DNA of 64,000 nucleotides from Myxococcales bacterium (GTDB taxonomy: Bacteria; Myxococcota_A; Bradymonadia; UBA7976; UBA1532), in the NCBI GenBank assembly GCA_020633465.1, contig JACKDN010000017.1, positions 62,001-126,000 of the forward strand, given 5' to 3'. Made by a program: the position numbers and the translations under genes. This document shows, in pieces, positions 44,890 through 54,147 of the stretch; the stretch's first letter is position 1; every line of letters begins with the position of its first letter. The notes beneath the pieces are model-generated. The model was not told where the DNA came from. It ran no database searches and saw nothing but the letters and a program-made list of their open reading frames with translations.

Positions 44890-46737
44890 ATGAGACGAAC
44901 ATCCGGTGGCCGCCTCGCGGTCAGGTGCGCGCTGGCCGCGCTGGTGCTGACCGCGGGCTGCGCGGACGACACGACGGCGGACGACTGCGGCGTGGCCTGC
45001 GGGCCCGCGCAGGTGTGCGCGCGCGGGGCCTGCGCGCCCCGCCGCTGCAGCGCCGCCGCGCCCTGCCCCGCCGATCTGGTCTGCAGCGGGGACGGCGTGT
45101 GCCAGGTCGAGGCGCCGGCCTGCGTCGACGATGTGGACTGCGGCCCCGGCGCCCGCTGCGTCGACGGCGCCTGCTTCGCGTCCCAGTGCGAGGAGGGCGA
45201 GAAGCGGCCCTGCGAGAACGCGTGCGAGTCGGGCCAGAAGGTGTGTCGGGGCGGGGTCTTCCGCGCCTGCAGCGCGCGCCAGCCGTTGGCCGACGAGGTC
45301 TGCGGCGACGAGCGGGACGACGACTGCGACGGGCTCGTCGACGAGGGGTGCGTCGGCTGCGAGCTGGGGGCCGAGCGGCGCTGCGAGACTTCCTGCGGCG
45401 AAGGCGTCGAGACCTGCGTCGATGACGCGTGGCAAGGGTGCGACGCCCCGCAGCCGGCCGAGATGGAGCGCTGCGGCGACGGCGGCGACGACGACTGCGA
45501 CGGCGCGATCGACGAGGGCTGTCCCGACTGCGCGGACGGCCAGACGCGGGCCTGTGACTCGATGTGCGGCGCGGGCGAGCAGCGCTGCGTCGAGGGCGCG
45601 TGGGACGCCTGCGACGCGCCGCAGCCGGTCGACGGCGCGTGCGTCGTCGAGTGCACGAACGAGGCGCGCTTCGCGCGGGCCGCCCCCCAGGCGCTGCCGG
45701 CGGCCGGGACGCGGGCGTGGTTCCCGCGGGCGGTGTGGACGGGCCTGGAGTTCGGCGTGCTGTGGAACGAGCGGCGCGACAACCAGGGGCTGACGGTGCT
45801 GTCGCGGGTGTCGGCCCTCGGCGCGCCCCAAGGCGAGCCGAGCGTCCTGGCCATGCGCAACGCGGGCGACTTCGCCTGGCTGGGCGAGCACTACCTGGTG
45901 GTGACGATCGAGGTGGGGCGGCTGACCGTCGCGCGCGTGTCCGGCTTCGGGCGCGTGATCGAAGAGACCCCGATCGAAGACGTCAGCAGCGCGCTCGACG
46001 TCCGCCTGACCGCGGGCGGCGTCGGCGCGGGGCTGCTGTGGTCGGAGAACCTCGAGGATCTGTACTTCATGCCGCTGGACGCCGACGGCAAGCAGGCCGG
46101 GCCCGCGCGGCGCCTGACCAACGCGCCGGGCCGCTCGATGGACGCCAGCCTGGTGGCCGACGGTGACGGCTTCGCCCTCGCGTTCTGGGACGAGCGCGAC
46201 AACCCCGACGATCCCTTCAACCCCCACGTGTACGGGCTGCGCGTCGACGCGCGGGGCGCCAAGCGCGCCCCGGAGGCGCGCATCGACGGCGGCCGCGCCC
46301 CGGCGCTGCGGGCGCTGCCCGGCGGCGGCTTCGGCCTGGCCTATCAGCGCAGCGGCGAGCTCGCCGATCAGGTGGTGTATCGGCGGCTCGACGCCGGGCT
46401 GCGGCCGACGGGGGAGGCGGTCGATCTGTCTCAGTCGGCGCGCAACGCGCGGCGTCCGGCGCTGGCCCTGTCCGGCGACGTCCTCACCGTCGTGTGGGAG
46501 GACTTCCGGCACGAGGGCACCGAGCTGTACCTCGCGCGGCTGACCCCGGCGGGGGCGATCGAGGAGGGGCCGATCCGGCTGACCGAGGCCGGCGCCTCGG
46601 CCATGCCGGCCCTGGCGGTCGACGCGCAGGGCGGCCACCTGCTGGCCTGGTCGGATCGGCGCGACGTGCCGGATCCCGACAACCAGGCGCGGCCGTGGAT
46701 CGCGGCCGGGCCGCTGAGCTGCGACGAGGGGCGATGA
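44890..46737 (+). CDS. Cys-rich lipoprotein with metal-binding-type repeats and a beta-propeller-like part
   Basis: A 615-residue secreted lipoprotein (lipobox VLTAGC). Residues ~30-100 are EGF/dickerin-like cysteine clusters. Residues ~105-240 hold two copies of the myxobacterial metal-binding-type motif CGDxxDDDCDGxxDEGC and related C-x-G units (the motif also found in MopE-like proteins). The second half has regularly spaced strands with Asp-box-like units (WDERDNPDDP, WEDFRHEGTE, WSDRRDVPDP), like a sialidase-type beta-propeller. Binding or structural role at the cell surface is likely; no enzyme motif was found. It is divergent from uspA and convergent with the PilZ-like gene. Confidence 0.78.
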   Translation: MRRTSGGRLAVRCALAALVLTAGCADDTTADDCGVACGPAQVCARGACAPRRCSAAAPCPADLVCSGDGVCQVEAPACVDDVDCGPGARCVDGACFASQCEEGEKRPCENACESGQKVCRGGVFRACSARQPLADEVCGDERDDDCDGLVDEGCVGCELGAERRCETSCGEGVETCVDDAWQGCDAPQPAEMERCGDGGDDDCDGAIDEGCPDCADGQTRACDSMCGAGEQRCVEGAWDACDAPQPVDGACVVECTNEARFARAAPQALPAAGTRAWFPRAVWTGLEFGVLWNERRDNQGLTVLSRVSALGAPQGEPSVLAMRNAGDFAWLGEHYLVVTIEVGRLTVARVSGFGRVIEETPIEDVSSALDVRLTAGGVGAGLLWSENLEDLYFMPLDADGKQAGPARRLTNAPGRSMDASLVADGDGFALAFWDERDNPDDPFNPHVYGLRVDARGAKRAPEARIDGGRAPALRALPGGGFGLAYQRSGELADQVVYRRLDAGLRPTGEAVDLSQSARNARRPALALSGDVLTVVWEDFRHEGTELYLARLTPAGAIEEGPIRLTEAGASAMPALAVDAQGGHLLAWSDRRDVPDPDNQARPWIAAGPLSCDEGR

Positions 46738-46746
46738 GGCCGGGCG

Positions 46747-47502
46747 TCAGCGCAGGGCGCCGCGCGCGGCGGCGGCGGGCAGGGGATCGCGCGACTGCAT
46801 GAACAGGGCGATCGCCGCGCGGTCGCGGGGCTGCAGGTTCTGCAGCTCGAGGCCGACGCCCGCGTCGGGGCCCGGGCGGCGCCAGACCACGCGCGCCTCG
46901 GTGTCGAGGCGGCCGATGCGCTTCAGCTCGAGCCCCACCTGCACGCGGTCGCCGGTGCGGAGGGGCATGTCGGTGGCCACGAAGACGGTGCGGGGGCTGT
47001 CGGCGACGAAGTTGCTGACGGTGTCGAGGCCCAGGGTCGCGTCGAGGCGCTGGGTGCCGCTGCGGAGGCGGGCGACCTCGCGCTCGAGCTCGGCGAGGCG
47101 GCCGTGGGCCTCGGCCAGCACGTGAAAGGCCACCAGCTTGTCCGAGATGCGCGCCCCGGACTGGTCGCGCTCGCCCGCCTGGAACATCGCCTCGGCCTCG
47201 GGCGGCAGGATGCCGGCCAGGCGCTCGAGCAGCTCGGCGACGCCCGGCTGGTCGCGCGCAGCCATCGCGTCCAGCTCGCGGGTGAGCCGGCGCTTGCGAC
47301 CGAGGATGCCGGTCATCATCGCGCGCCCGTGATCGCCGGTGTCGTGGTAGACCCGAGGAAGCGGCCCGTTGGGGGCCGGCGCGTCGATGTGCACCTCGCG
47401 GGAGGCGGGGGCCGCCGGGCCCAGCGTCAGCGGGGGCAGCGGGTCGGCAGGCTTGCGGCGGGCGCCCGGTGGGCGGTCGCCGCCGCGCATGCGGCTCGTC
47501 AA
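46747..47502 (-). CDS. PilZ-like domain protein
   Basis: A 251-residue soluble protein. The N-terminal half is disordered (Pro/Arg) then helical with a coiled coil (LAEAHGRLAELEREVARLRS). The C-terminal ~95 residues resemble a PilZ beta barrel as in the myxobacterial paralogue family (VFVATDMPLRTGDRVQVGLEL ... ARVVWRRPGPDAGVGLELQNL). The RxxxR and NxSxxG residues that bind cyclic di-GMP are not evident, so ligand binding is doubtful. TTG 47502 is chosen since GGAGG lies five to seven bases upstream; TTG 47562 and ATG 47490 are alternatives. Confidence 0.7.
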   Translation of the reverse strand: MTSRMRGGDRPPGARRKPADPLPPLTLGPAAPASREVHIDAPAPNGPLPRVYHDTGDHGRAMMTGILGRKRRLTRELDAMAARDQPGVAELLERLAGILPPEAEAMFQAGERDQSGARISDKLVAFHVLAEAHGRLAELEREVARLRSGTQRLDATLGLDTVSNFVADSPRTVFVATDMPLRTGDRVQVGLELKRIGRLDTEARVVWRRPGPDAGVGLELQNLQPRDRAAIALFMQSRDPLPAAAARGALR

Positions 47503-47651
47503 ATGCTCCTCCCGGGTCGTGCGGACATCCTTCAGGGTGCCGATCGAGTCGAAGAAATTCAACGTGTGGGGGCAGGACGCCCCACCCGGCCGGCCTCGCT
47601 GCGCGGCGGCGGGCGGCCGACGACGCGGCGGGCGGGCCGCTGGAGGTGCCG

Positions 47652-48512
47652 ATGCAGTGGGCGGTGATGTGGTGCGCCTGGGCCCTGCTGGCCGCGGCGC
47701 CGGGCGCGCCGCGCGTGGTGGCGATCGGCGACGTACACGGGGACGCCGCGGCGGCCTGGCGGGCCCTGCGCCTGGCGGGTCTGGTGGACGCCGAGCGGCG
47801 CTGGACCGGCGGGCACGCGGTGCTGGTGCAGACCGGCGACGTGCTCGATCGGGGGGACGACGAGCGGGCCCTGCTCGACGGCCTGGCGCGCCTGCAGCGC
47901 GAGGCGGCGGCCGCGGGGGGCCGGGTGGTGCTGCTGAACGGCAACCACGAGCTGATGAACGTGCAGGGCGACTTCCGCTACGTCACGCCCGGGGGCTTCG
48001 CGGCCTTCGCCGACGTGCCGGCGACGGACGCGGTGAAGCGCCTGCCGCGGCGCGCGCAGGGGCGGGCGGCGGCGTTCCGACCGGGCGGGCCCTACGCGCA
48101 GCAGCTGGCCGAGCGGCCGATCGTCGCCCGGATCGGGGACACCGTCTTCGTGCACGGCGGGGTGCTGCCTCAGCACGTGGGCTACGGCATCGAGCGGATC
48201 AACGCCGAGGCCGCCCAGTGGCTGCAGGGCGAGGCGCCCGAGCCGGCGTGGGTGCGAAGCCCCGACAGCCCGGTGTGGAGCCGCGACTACTGCCGGGCGC
48301 CGTCGGCCGGCGACTGCGTGCTGCTGGGCCGCACGCTGGCGGCGCTGGGGGCGCAGCGCCTGGTGGTCGGACACACCGTCCAGCCCAAGGGCATCCGCAG
48401 CCACTGCGACGCGCGGGTGTGGTGCATCGACAGCGGCATGGCGAAGGCCTACGGCGGGCCGACGCAGGCGCTGTCGATCGAGGGTGACCAGGTGCGCGTG
48501 CTCGGCCGGTGA
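47652..48512 (+). CDS. Secreted Shewanella-type (SLP-like) metallophosphoesterase
   Basis: A 286-residue phosphatase with an N-terminal signal (MQWAVMWCAWALLAAAPGAP). The calcineurin-type metal sites are complete: GDVHGD, TGDVLDRGDDE, LNGNHELMN, HGGVLP and GHTVQPKG. The gap between GNHE and HGG, with FRYVTPGGF, and the WSRDYCR block fit Shewanella-like protein phosphatases. Probably periplasmic, dephosphorylating proteins or small phosphoesters. ATG 47652 has GGAGG five bases upstream. It is convergent with the following binding-protein gene. Confidence 0.88.
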   Translation: MQWAVMWCAWALLAAAPGAPRVVAIGDVHGDAAAAWRALRLAGLVDAERRWTGGHAVLVQTGDVLDRGDDERALLDGLARLQREAAAAGGRVVLLNGNHELMNVQGDFRYVTPGGFAAFADVPATDAVKRLPRRAQGRAAAFRPGGPYAQQLAERPIVARIGDTVFVHGGVLPQHVGYGIERINAEAAQWLQGEAPEPAWVRSPDSPVWSRDYCRAPSAGDCVLLGRTLAALGAQRLVVGHTVQPKGIRSHCDARVWCIDSGMAKAYGGPTQALSIEGDQVRVLGR

Positions 48513-48524
48513 GCGCCCGCGCGA

Positions 48525-50195
48525 TCAACGGACCGGCGCGTCCTCGTCCACCGGCGGGGGCGCAAGATCGTGCGGGCCGATGGTGCCGTCGGGGCGGATG
48601 GTCAGGACGTGCAGGGGGAAGCTGACCTCGCCGTCGCCCTCGACCTTCGTGGGCCCGAACACGCCGCGGTGGTCGTCGATCGCCGTCAGCGCCCGGCGGA
48701 CCGCGTCGCGATCCGCGCGCCCCTCGACGGCGCGCCCCACGAGGCGGGCCGCGTCGTAGGCGTGGGCGGCCAACGCGTTGGGCGCGCGCCCGGTCGTGTC
48801 GGTCCACAGCGCCGAGAACTCGGCGGCCTCCGGATCCTCGGGCCAGAAGGCGTCGACGAAGACGCTGTTGTGGGCCGGTGAGCCGGCGCGGGCGGCGAAG
48901 GACGGGCTGTTGAAGCCGGCGCTGCCGAGGACGTGCACGAGCTGGGGCAGGTCGCCGCCGTACTTGGGCGCGAACTGGATGGGATCCAGCTCCGGCGACG
49001 TGCGCAGCTCGACGTCCCAGTAGCTGAGGAAGGGCAGCACCAGGCGCGCGCGGCTGCCGACGTCGGGGATGTAGATGGCCTCGAAGTCGACCAGGGGCGG
49101 GACGTGCAGGGCCTTGTCCTTCGACTTGCGGTTCAGCTGCGCCCAGTGGGGATCCGGCCGCCGGGCGATCAGATCGTGCCGCCCGATGAGCTTCTTGATC
49201 TCGGTGTGAAACTCGGTCGCGCGGGGCGGGTAGAACTGCGCGCCGCGGATGGCGCCGCCGCAGCGCTCGACGGTCTGCCAGAAGGCGGCGGCCATGTCGT
49301 GGCCGTAATCGCTGTCGGGCGCGAGGATGGCGAAGGTGCGGTAGCCCAGCTGCTCGCAGGCGTAGGTGGCGATGGCCCGGGCCTGCGCGCTGCGGGTCAG
49401 GCGGTGGCGGAAGACGAAGGGGCCGAGCGCGGTGAGATCCTCGCGCGACGCCAGGGTCATGATGGGCACCTCGAGGCGCTCGGCGGCGCGCGCGGCGGTG
49501 TGGCTCTCGATGGCGCCGATGGGGCCGATGATGGCGGCCACGCCCTCTTCGAGCACGAGGCGCTCGACCACCGACGGGGCGCGCTGGGCGTCGCCCGCGG
49601 TGTCGCCGACGACCAGCTCGACCCCCTTGGTGTCGCGCAGCGCGAGCTCGATGGCCTGCTTGGCGACCTCGCCGATGGCGGCGTAGGGGCCCGACAGGGG
49701 CAGCAGCACGCCCAGGCGGCCCTTCCGGACGCGCTGGCGGGCGTCCAGCCGGGCCAGCGTGGCGCGGGCGCGCTCGACGGCGGGCCCGGCCGGTGCGCGG
49801 GCCACCAGATCGTGCAGGGTGGCGCGGGCGGCGCGCAGATCGCGGCGGTGCGCCTGCAGGCGACCCAGGCGCAGCGCGGCCCAGGCGAAGACGGGCGCCT
49901 CCGGCTGCAGCAGCGGCAGGGCCGCTTCGAGATCGGCGGTGGGCACGTCCTCGATCGCGGCGGGCAGCTCGGCGGCGGTGAGGGCGCGCAGGCGGGCCAG
50001 GGCGCCGATCGCCGGATCGGCGTCCGGGCGGTGGGCCGCGGGGGCGCGGTCGGGCGTGGGCAGCGTCGGCTCCGGCCCGGGATCGGCGGCGGGCGCGTCC
50101 TCGGCGACCGGCCGCTCGTCCGCCTGCACGACGGGCGGCTTGCCGGCGCAGGCGAGCAACGCGAAGGACAGCACGAAGGGGAGGGGGGCGCGCAT
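48525..50195 (-). CDS. Periplasmic-binding-protein-like lipoprotein (LpoA / branched amino acid receptor fold)
   Basis: A 556-residue protein. Signal with lipobox ALLAC, an acidic/proline linker, an ~110-residue helical (TPR-like) segment, then a type 1 periplasmic binding fold beginning GRLGVLLPLSGPYAAIGEVAKQAIELAL and continuing with IIGPIGAIESHTAARAAE, RTFAILAPDSDYGHDMA and NALAAHAYDAARLVGRA. This resembles LpoA-type activators of penicillin-binding proteins and ABC receptors for amino acids. No permease gene is nearby, which favours a scaffold or activator role. Ribosome-binding site weak. Confidence 0.78.
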   Translation of the reverse strand: MRAPLPFVLSFALLACAGKPPVVQADERPVAEDAPAADPGPEPTLPTPDRAPAAHRPDADPAIGALARLRALTAAELPAAIEDVPTADLEAALPLLQPEAPVFAWAALRLGRLQAHRRDLRAARATLHDLVARAPAGPAVERARATLARLDARQRVRKGRLGVLLPLSGPYAAIGEVAKQAIELALRDTKGVELVVGDTAGDAQRAPSVVERLVLEEGVAAIIGPIGAIESHTAARAAERLEVPIMTLASREDLTALGPFVFRHRLTRSAQARAIATYACEQLGYRTFAILAPDSDYGHDMAAAFWQTVERCGGAIRGAQFYPPRATEFHTEIKKLIGRHDLIARRPDPHWAQLNRKSKDKALHVPPLVDFEAIYIPDVGSRARLVLPFLSYWDVELRTSPELDPIQFAPKYGGDLPQLVHVLGSAGFNSPSFAARAGSPAHNSVFVDAFWPEDPEAAEFSALWTDTTGRAPNALAAHAYDAARLVGRAVEGRADRDAVRRALTAIDDHRGVFGPTKVEGDGEVSFPLHVLTIRPDGTIGPHDLAPPPVDEDAPVR

Positions 50196-50352
50196 GGGCG
50201 TGGTGTACCCCACCCTCGCCGCCCGTTCAATCGGGGGCCGGCGGCCGCTTCGTGGGTGGCGGCGACGGGGCTGCTCGGCGCGCGCCGCGCGGCGGGCATC
50301 GCCGAAGGCGATGACCACGCGGGCGGGGCCTCCCGGTCGGCACTCGCGCAGG
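50196..50352. other. Intergenic stretch between binding-protein and anti-sigma-like genes
   Basis: About 157 bases on the minus strand between the anti-sigma-like gene's stop and the lipoprotein start. No gene or clear terminator was seen; it must hold the promoter for the lipoprotein gene. Confidence 0.4.
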
Positions 50353-51240
50353 TCAGGGCCGGACGCGCACCGGCGGCTGCTCGAGCACGTTCCAGTCGGC
50401 GCCCTCGGCTTCGGCCTGCAGGCGGGCGCGCAGCGCGTCCCAGCCGCCGCCCGCCGCGTTGACGGCGTCGACGAGGGCCTGCGCGCGCTGCACCTCGATG
50501 GGCCGCGAGGCGGAGACGAAGGCGAAGTGGGCGGTCGCCCCCGGGGTCGAGGGCGCGACGTACAGCCAGGCCAGGGTGTCGGCGCTCGACGGGCAGCCGC
50601 CGGCGTCGGTGCACACCAGCCGCGCGCGGCCGTCCGGCTCGACCATGAACAGCGCGCCCGCGGCGCGGGCGCCGCGCACGGCCTGATCGAAGCGCGAGGG
50701 CTGGCCCAGCCGGATCAGCAGCTGCAGCCGCTGGCCGGGCGCGACCTCGTTGACCGCGCCGCGCGTGCCGGCGACGGCGCCGTCGGGCGTCACCTCGTGC
50801 CCGCGCTCGATGAAGCCCTCGGTCGCGGGCACCACTTCGAAGCGGCTGCCGGCGGGTGGATCGGGCGCCTGCACGAACACGACGAGCGCCGCGGCCGCGG
50901 TCAGCAGCGCGCCGGCCGCCGCCCACACCCGGGGTCGCCGGAACGGCAGCACCTTGGCGCCCTCGCCCGGCGGCGCGTTGGCCCGGGCGGGCGTCTCGAG
51001 CAGCCGGTCGAAGATCTCGGGATACAGCGCCTGCAGCTCGCGGCGGGCGGCGACGCTGGCGCGGATGTGCGCGCGCGTCGCCTCGCGCTCGCTCGGGCTC
51101 TGGCGCCCCTCGGCGAAGGCCACCAGCGTCTCGGCGTCCAGCTCGGAGGGCGCCGGGACGTCGACCGCGGCGTAGAGGCGGGCGAAGACGCCGTCCAACG
51201 ACGACGCGTGACGGTCGGAGTGGGGAGTCATCGTCGGCAT
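50353..51240 (-). CDS. Probable anti-sigma factor / membrane regulator
   Basis: A 295-residue protein. The cytoplasmic N-terminus (~105 residues, LDAETLVAFAEGRQSPSEREATRAHIRASVAARRELQAL) resembles the helical zinc-less end of anti-sigma proteins. One membrane helix (VWAAAGALLTAAAALVVFVQA, near 105-125) leads to a ~170-residue periplasmic domain. The gene starts four bases after the sigma factor's stop, so cotranscription is likely and a sigma/anti-sigma pair is inferred. The signal sensed is unknown. ATG 51231 is an alternative start. Confidence 0.65.
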   Translation of the reverse strand: MPTMTPHSDRHASSLDGVFARLYAAVDVPAPSELDAETLVAFAEGRQSPSEREATRAHIRASVAARRELQALYPEIFDRLLETPARANAPPGEGAKVLPFRRPRVWAAAGALLTAAAALVVFVQAPDPPAGSRFEVVPATEGFIERGHEVTPDGAVAGTRGAVNEVAPGQRLQLLIRLGQPSRFDQAVRGARAAGALFMVEPDGRARLVCTDAGGCPSSADTLAWLYVAPSTPGATAHFAFVSASRPIEVQRAQALVDAVNAAGGGWDALRARLQAEAEGADWNVLEQPPVRVRP

Positions 51241-51244
51241 CCTC

Positions 51245-52114
51245 TCACCCGGTCAGCCCGGGCACCTGCCCGAGCACCAGCAGGGCGACCACGGCGGTCG
51301 CGAAAAGGTCGTCCAGCTTGAGCGCGTCGGCGAGCTGGGCCAGCAGGGCCCGCAGATCGCCGTCGCCCAGCCCGAGGTCTTCCTGGGCGCGCGCGCGGAA
51401 CCGTTTGAAGATCTTGTTCTGCACCGCCTTGACGCGGCGGTAGGCGTTCGACGTGTCGATGCCCAGCTCGTCGGCCAGCTCGCGCAGCACGCGCCCCTCG
51501 AGGAAGCGCCGGCGCAGCAGCGTCACCTCGTCGTCGTCGAGCTCGTCGAGGCACGCCTCGAACAGCGGCTTCAGCCGGGCGGCCGCTTCGAGCGACTCGA
51601 GGCGGTGCGCGGCCGAGGGCTCGGGCGTCGCGACCCGCTCGAGGGCGTCGTCGGGTCCGTAGCGGCGCTGGCGCCGGACGAGATCGATGACGGCGCGGTG
51701 GGCGATCACCCGCAACCAGCCCTGCAGCGTGCCGCGGCCTTCGTAACTGGCCAGGCGCGCCGAGTCGGGATCGGCCGGATCGCGCGGCAGGAAGAGCGTC
51801 GCCAGCAGCTGCTGCTCGATGTCGTCCGCCGCCGCGCCGGGCGCCTTCGCCCGGCAGAGGTGGTGCAGGTAGCCGCCGAAGCGTTCGATGAAGTCGCGGG
51901 TGGCGCGGGGGTGCCGCGCCAGGCAGCCGAGCGCCAGGTAGACGTCGTCGTGCACCAGATCGCCGAGGCGCTCGAGCGGCTCGCCGTCCATGCGGTCGAG
52001 CACGCTGGCCACGTGGGTGACGAAGCGCGCCTCGTCGACGCCGTAATCTCCATGGGACGAACGCAGCTCGCGCCAGAGCGAAGCCAGCCGCGTCTCGAGG
52101 GCCTGTCGGGCCAT
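51245..52114 (-). CDS. Sigma-70-family factor (ECF-like, myxobacterial type)
   Basis: A 289-residue sigma factor. Region 2 is recognisable (FIERFGGYLHHLCRAK ... YEGRGTLQGWLRVIAHRAVIDLVRRQRRY) and region 4 near the C-terminus (CLDELDDDEVTLLRRRFLEGRVLRELADELGIDTSNAYRRVKAVQNKI). It resembles a sigma factor family described from Myxococcales. An additional N-terminal ~90 residues and a hydrophobic C-terminal tail (LFATAVVALLVLGQVPGL) are unusual. ATG 52114 has GGGAGA seven bases upstream; ATG 52216 gives a longer form without a ribosome site. It is followed by the probable anti-sigma factor. Confidence 0.82.
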   Translation of the reverse strand: MARQALETRLASLWRELRSSHGDYGVDEARFVTHVASVLDRMDGEPLERLGDLVHDDVYLALGCLARHPRATRDFIERFGGYLHHLCRAKAPGAAADDIEQQLLATLFLPRDPADPDSARLASYEGRGTLQGWLRVIAHRAVIDLVRRQRRYGPDDALERVATPEPSAAHRLESLEAAARLKPLFEACLDELDDDEVTLLRRRFLEGRVLRELADELGIDTSNAYRRVKAVQNKIFKRFRARAQEDLGLGDGDLRALLAQLADALKLDDLFATAVVALLVLGQVPGLTG

Positions 52115-52259
52115 CACGGGCTCTCCCGGGCCGGAGCGGGCGCCGGTGGAGAGGCCGAGCACGCCGCCCTTCGGCTTCGGGTCCCGCCAGACCGCCTCAT
52201 CGTAGGCTGGGAGCATGGGAAGTCAACTCGCGGCTGCCGTCGTCGCGAGAGGGACGGGG

Positions 52260-52288
52260 GGGCGCGCGGCGGTTTGCGCCGCGCGCCC
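52260..52288. repeat. Perfect 12-bp GC-rich palindrome
   Basis: The 12-base arms GGGCGCGCGGCG (52260-52271) and CGCCGCGCGCCC (52277-52288) flank a GTTTG loop. On the plus strand an A-run follows (52290-52295), not a T-run, and on the minus strand the T-run comes before the hairpin. So it is not a standard terminator for either strand. It lies between the sigma factor gene and murB. Confidence 0.7.
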
Positions 52289-52333
52289 GAAAAAAGTGCG
52301 TGCGTGGCGCCCCGCGCGGCCCACAATGCGCGC

Positions 52334-53422
52334 ATGGCGCGCCCGACCACCTTCCCCGGCCTGCGCACGCAGGTGCCGCTGGCGCCGCGCACCACCCTGG
52401 GCGTGGGGGGCGCGGCGCAGCGCTTCGTCGAGGCGACCAGCGAGGCGCGGCTCGTGGGCGCGCTGCGCTGGGCGGCCGATCGCGGGCTGCCGGTACACGT
52501 GCTGGGCGGGGGCAGCAACCTGCTGGTGGCCGATCGCGGCGTCGAGGGGTTGGTGGTGCAGGTGGCCGTCGGCGGGCGCGCGGCGGTGGAGGTCGAGGGC
52601 GGCGTCGAGGTGCGGGCCGGGGCCGGCGAAGGCTGGGATGCGCTGGTCGGGTGGACGGTCGAGCGGGGCTGGGGCGGCGTCGAGTGCCTGGCGGGCATCC
52701 CGGGGCGCGTCGGGGCGGCGCCGATTCAGAACATCGGGGCCTACGGGCAGGAGGTGGGCGAGCGCCTCGCCTGGCTGCGGGCCTTCGACCGCGAGGCGGA
52801 CGCGATCGTGACGCTGGGGCCGGCCGCGTGCGACTTCGGCTATCGGCACAGTCGCTTCAAGGCGCACCCGGGCCGCTTCGTGGTGCTCGAGGTGGCGCTG
52901 CGGCTGACGCCGGGCGCGGCGGGCGAGGTGCGCTACGCCCAGCTCGCGGGGCACCTGGGGACAGACGCGCCCACGCTGTCGGCGACGCGCGACGCGGTGC
53001 TGGATCTGCGGCGCGGCAAGTCGATGGTGATCGATCCGGCCGACCCGAACCGACGCTCGGCGGGCTCGTTCTTCCTGAACCCCGTGGTGTCGACGGACGC
53101 GGCGGACGCCGTCGCGACGGCGGCGGGCACGGACGGTGAGGCGATGCCTCGCTGGCCGACGGCCGATGGCCAGAAGCTGTCGGCGGCCTGGCTGATCCAG
53201 CGGGCCGGCATGGCCCCGGGCTTCGGCGAGGGCGCGGTGGGGCTGTCGACGAAGCACACGCTGGCGCTGGTGAACCGCGGGGGGGCGACCGCCGCGGACG
53301 TGATCGCCTTCGCGGCCGAGGTGCGGCGGCGCGTGCACGACCGGTTCGGCGTCTGGCTGCACCCCGAGCCGGTGTTCCTGGGCTTCGACCGGCCGGTCGA
53401 GGCGCTGCTCGGCGACGCCTGA
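52334..53422 (+). CDS. murB: UDP-N-acetylenolpyruvoylglucosamine reductase
   Basis: A 362-residue FAD enzyme that reduces enolpyruvyl-UDP-GlcNAc in peptidoglycan synthesis. FAD site VHVLGGGSNLLVADRG, GIPGRVGAAPIQNIGAYGQEV, YRHSRFKAHPGRF (the type I extra YRxSxFK loop), the proton-donor serine in GSFFLNPVV and the C-terminal glutamate in LHPEPVFLG. These define type I MurB, as in E. coli. ATG 52334 follows a CACAAT (52322-52327) by six bases and lacks a ribosome-binding site, so it may be leaderless. The gene stands alone, not in an mra/mur cluster. Confidence 0.94.
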   Translation: MARPTTFPGLRTQVPLAPRTTLGVGGAAQRFVEATSEARLVGALRWAADRGLPVHVLGGGSNLLVADRGVEGLVVQVAVGGRAAVEVEGGVEVRAGAGEGWDALVGWTVERGWGGVECLAGIPGRVGAAPIQNIGAYGQEVGERLAWLRAFDREADAIVTLGPAACDFGYRHSRFKAHPGRFVVLEVALRLTPGAAGEVRYAQLAGHLGTDAPTLSATRDAVLDLRRGKSMVIDPADPNRRSAGSFFLNPVVSTDAADAVATAAGTDGEAMPRWPTADGQKLSAAWLIQRAGMAPGFGEGAVGLSTKHTLALVNRGGATAADVIAFAAEVRRRVHDRFGVWLHPEPVFLGFDRPVEALLGDA

Positions 53423-53423
53423 G

Positions 53424-54116
53424 TCAGCGCCGCGGCGAGCACGCGACGCCGGCCTCGCCGAAGGCCCGCGCCCGCGCGGCGACGACCACGCGCAGCAGCG
53501 CCGCGCCGGCCTCGTCGAGGCTGCGCCCGAAGGCGACGACGCCGTCCTCGTGGCCGCCCATCGCGAAGACGCCGCCGTCGAGCAGCGCCGTGGAGCGGGC
53601 CAGATCGCCGACGGCGCGGGCCATGGCCGGCGTGCCGTAGTCGACGGCGTCCGGGGTGGTCGGCAGGCGCAGCGCCGCGCGGGCCCGCCACACCACCGGG
53701 CAGTGACCGTGCAGCACCGCGCGCACGTGCGGGCCGAGGTCGTAGACCGCGCCGTGGGTCAGCGACTCGCTGCTCGGGCGGGCGGGGCCCACGCTGTCGA
53801 CCGTGTTGGCGGCCGCGTCGTAGCGGCGCACGACGCAGAAGGCGCCCGCGTCGACGCAGGGCTGGCCGCCGGTCTGGGTGCCGCTGACGACGAAGGCGCG
53901 GGCGCCGCGCGCGCCGGGGAAGGGGCCCACGCGGGCGGAGACGTTGCCGTAGCCCGCGCCGTCGTACCGCGCGGCGTCCTGGCCGACGAGGCCGAGCTCG
54001 AAGAGCACCGCGCGCCACGCCGCCAGCCGGGGCAGCAGCGCGACGGCGGCCGACGGCAGCGGGCCGTCCGCGTGCCGCGCCGAGAACTTCGTCACCCCTT
54101 CGCTGCGCGCGCTCAT
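53424..54116 (-). CDS. Class II aldolase/adducin-like protein
   Basis: A 230-residue protein of the class II aldolase/adducin superfamily. GYGNVSARVG is the signature binding loop; THGAVYDLGPHVRAVLHGHCPVVW holds the zinc-ligand histidines; GGHEDGVVAFGRS completes the site. Sugar-phosphate aldolase, epimerase or demethylase-like activity is possible; substrate unknown. The stop lies two bases from the murB stop. The ATG is preceded by TATGAT (54125-54130, minus strand) about eight bases upstream, so its mRNA too may be leaderless. Confidence 0.78.
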   Translation of the reverse strand: MSARSEGVTKFSARHADGPLPSAAVALLPRLAAWRAVLFELGLVGQDAARYDGAGYGNVSARVGPFPGARGARAFVVSGTQTGGQPCVDAGAFCVVRRYDAAANTVDSVGPARPSSESLTHGAVYDLGPHVRAVLHGHCPVVWRARAALRLPTTPDAVDYGTPAMARAVGDLARSTALLDGGVFAMGGHEDGVVAFGRSLDEAGAALLRVVVAARARAFGEAGVACSPRR

Positions 54117-54147
54117 GGCGCGGCATCATACAGGGCGCCGGCGCCGG

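Noticed and set aside
46747..47502. Cyclic di-GMP receptor
   Set aside because: The RxxxR and NxSxxG residues needed for binding are not visible in the PilZ-like domain.
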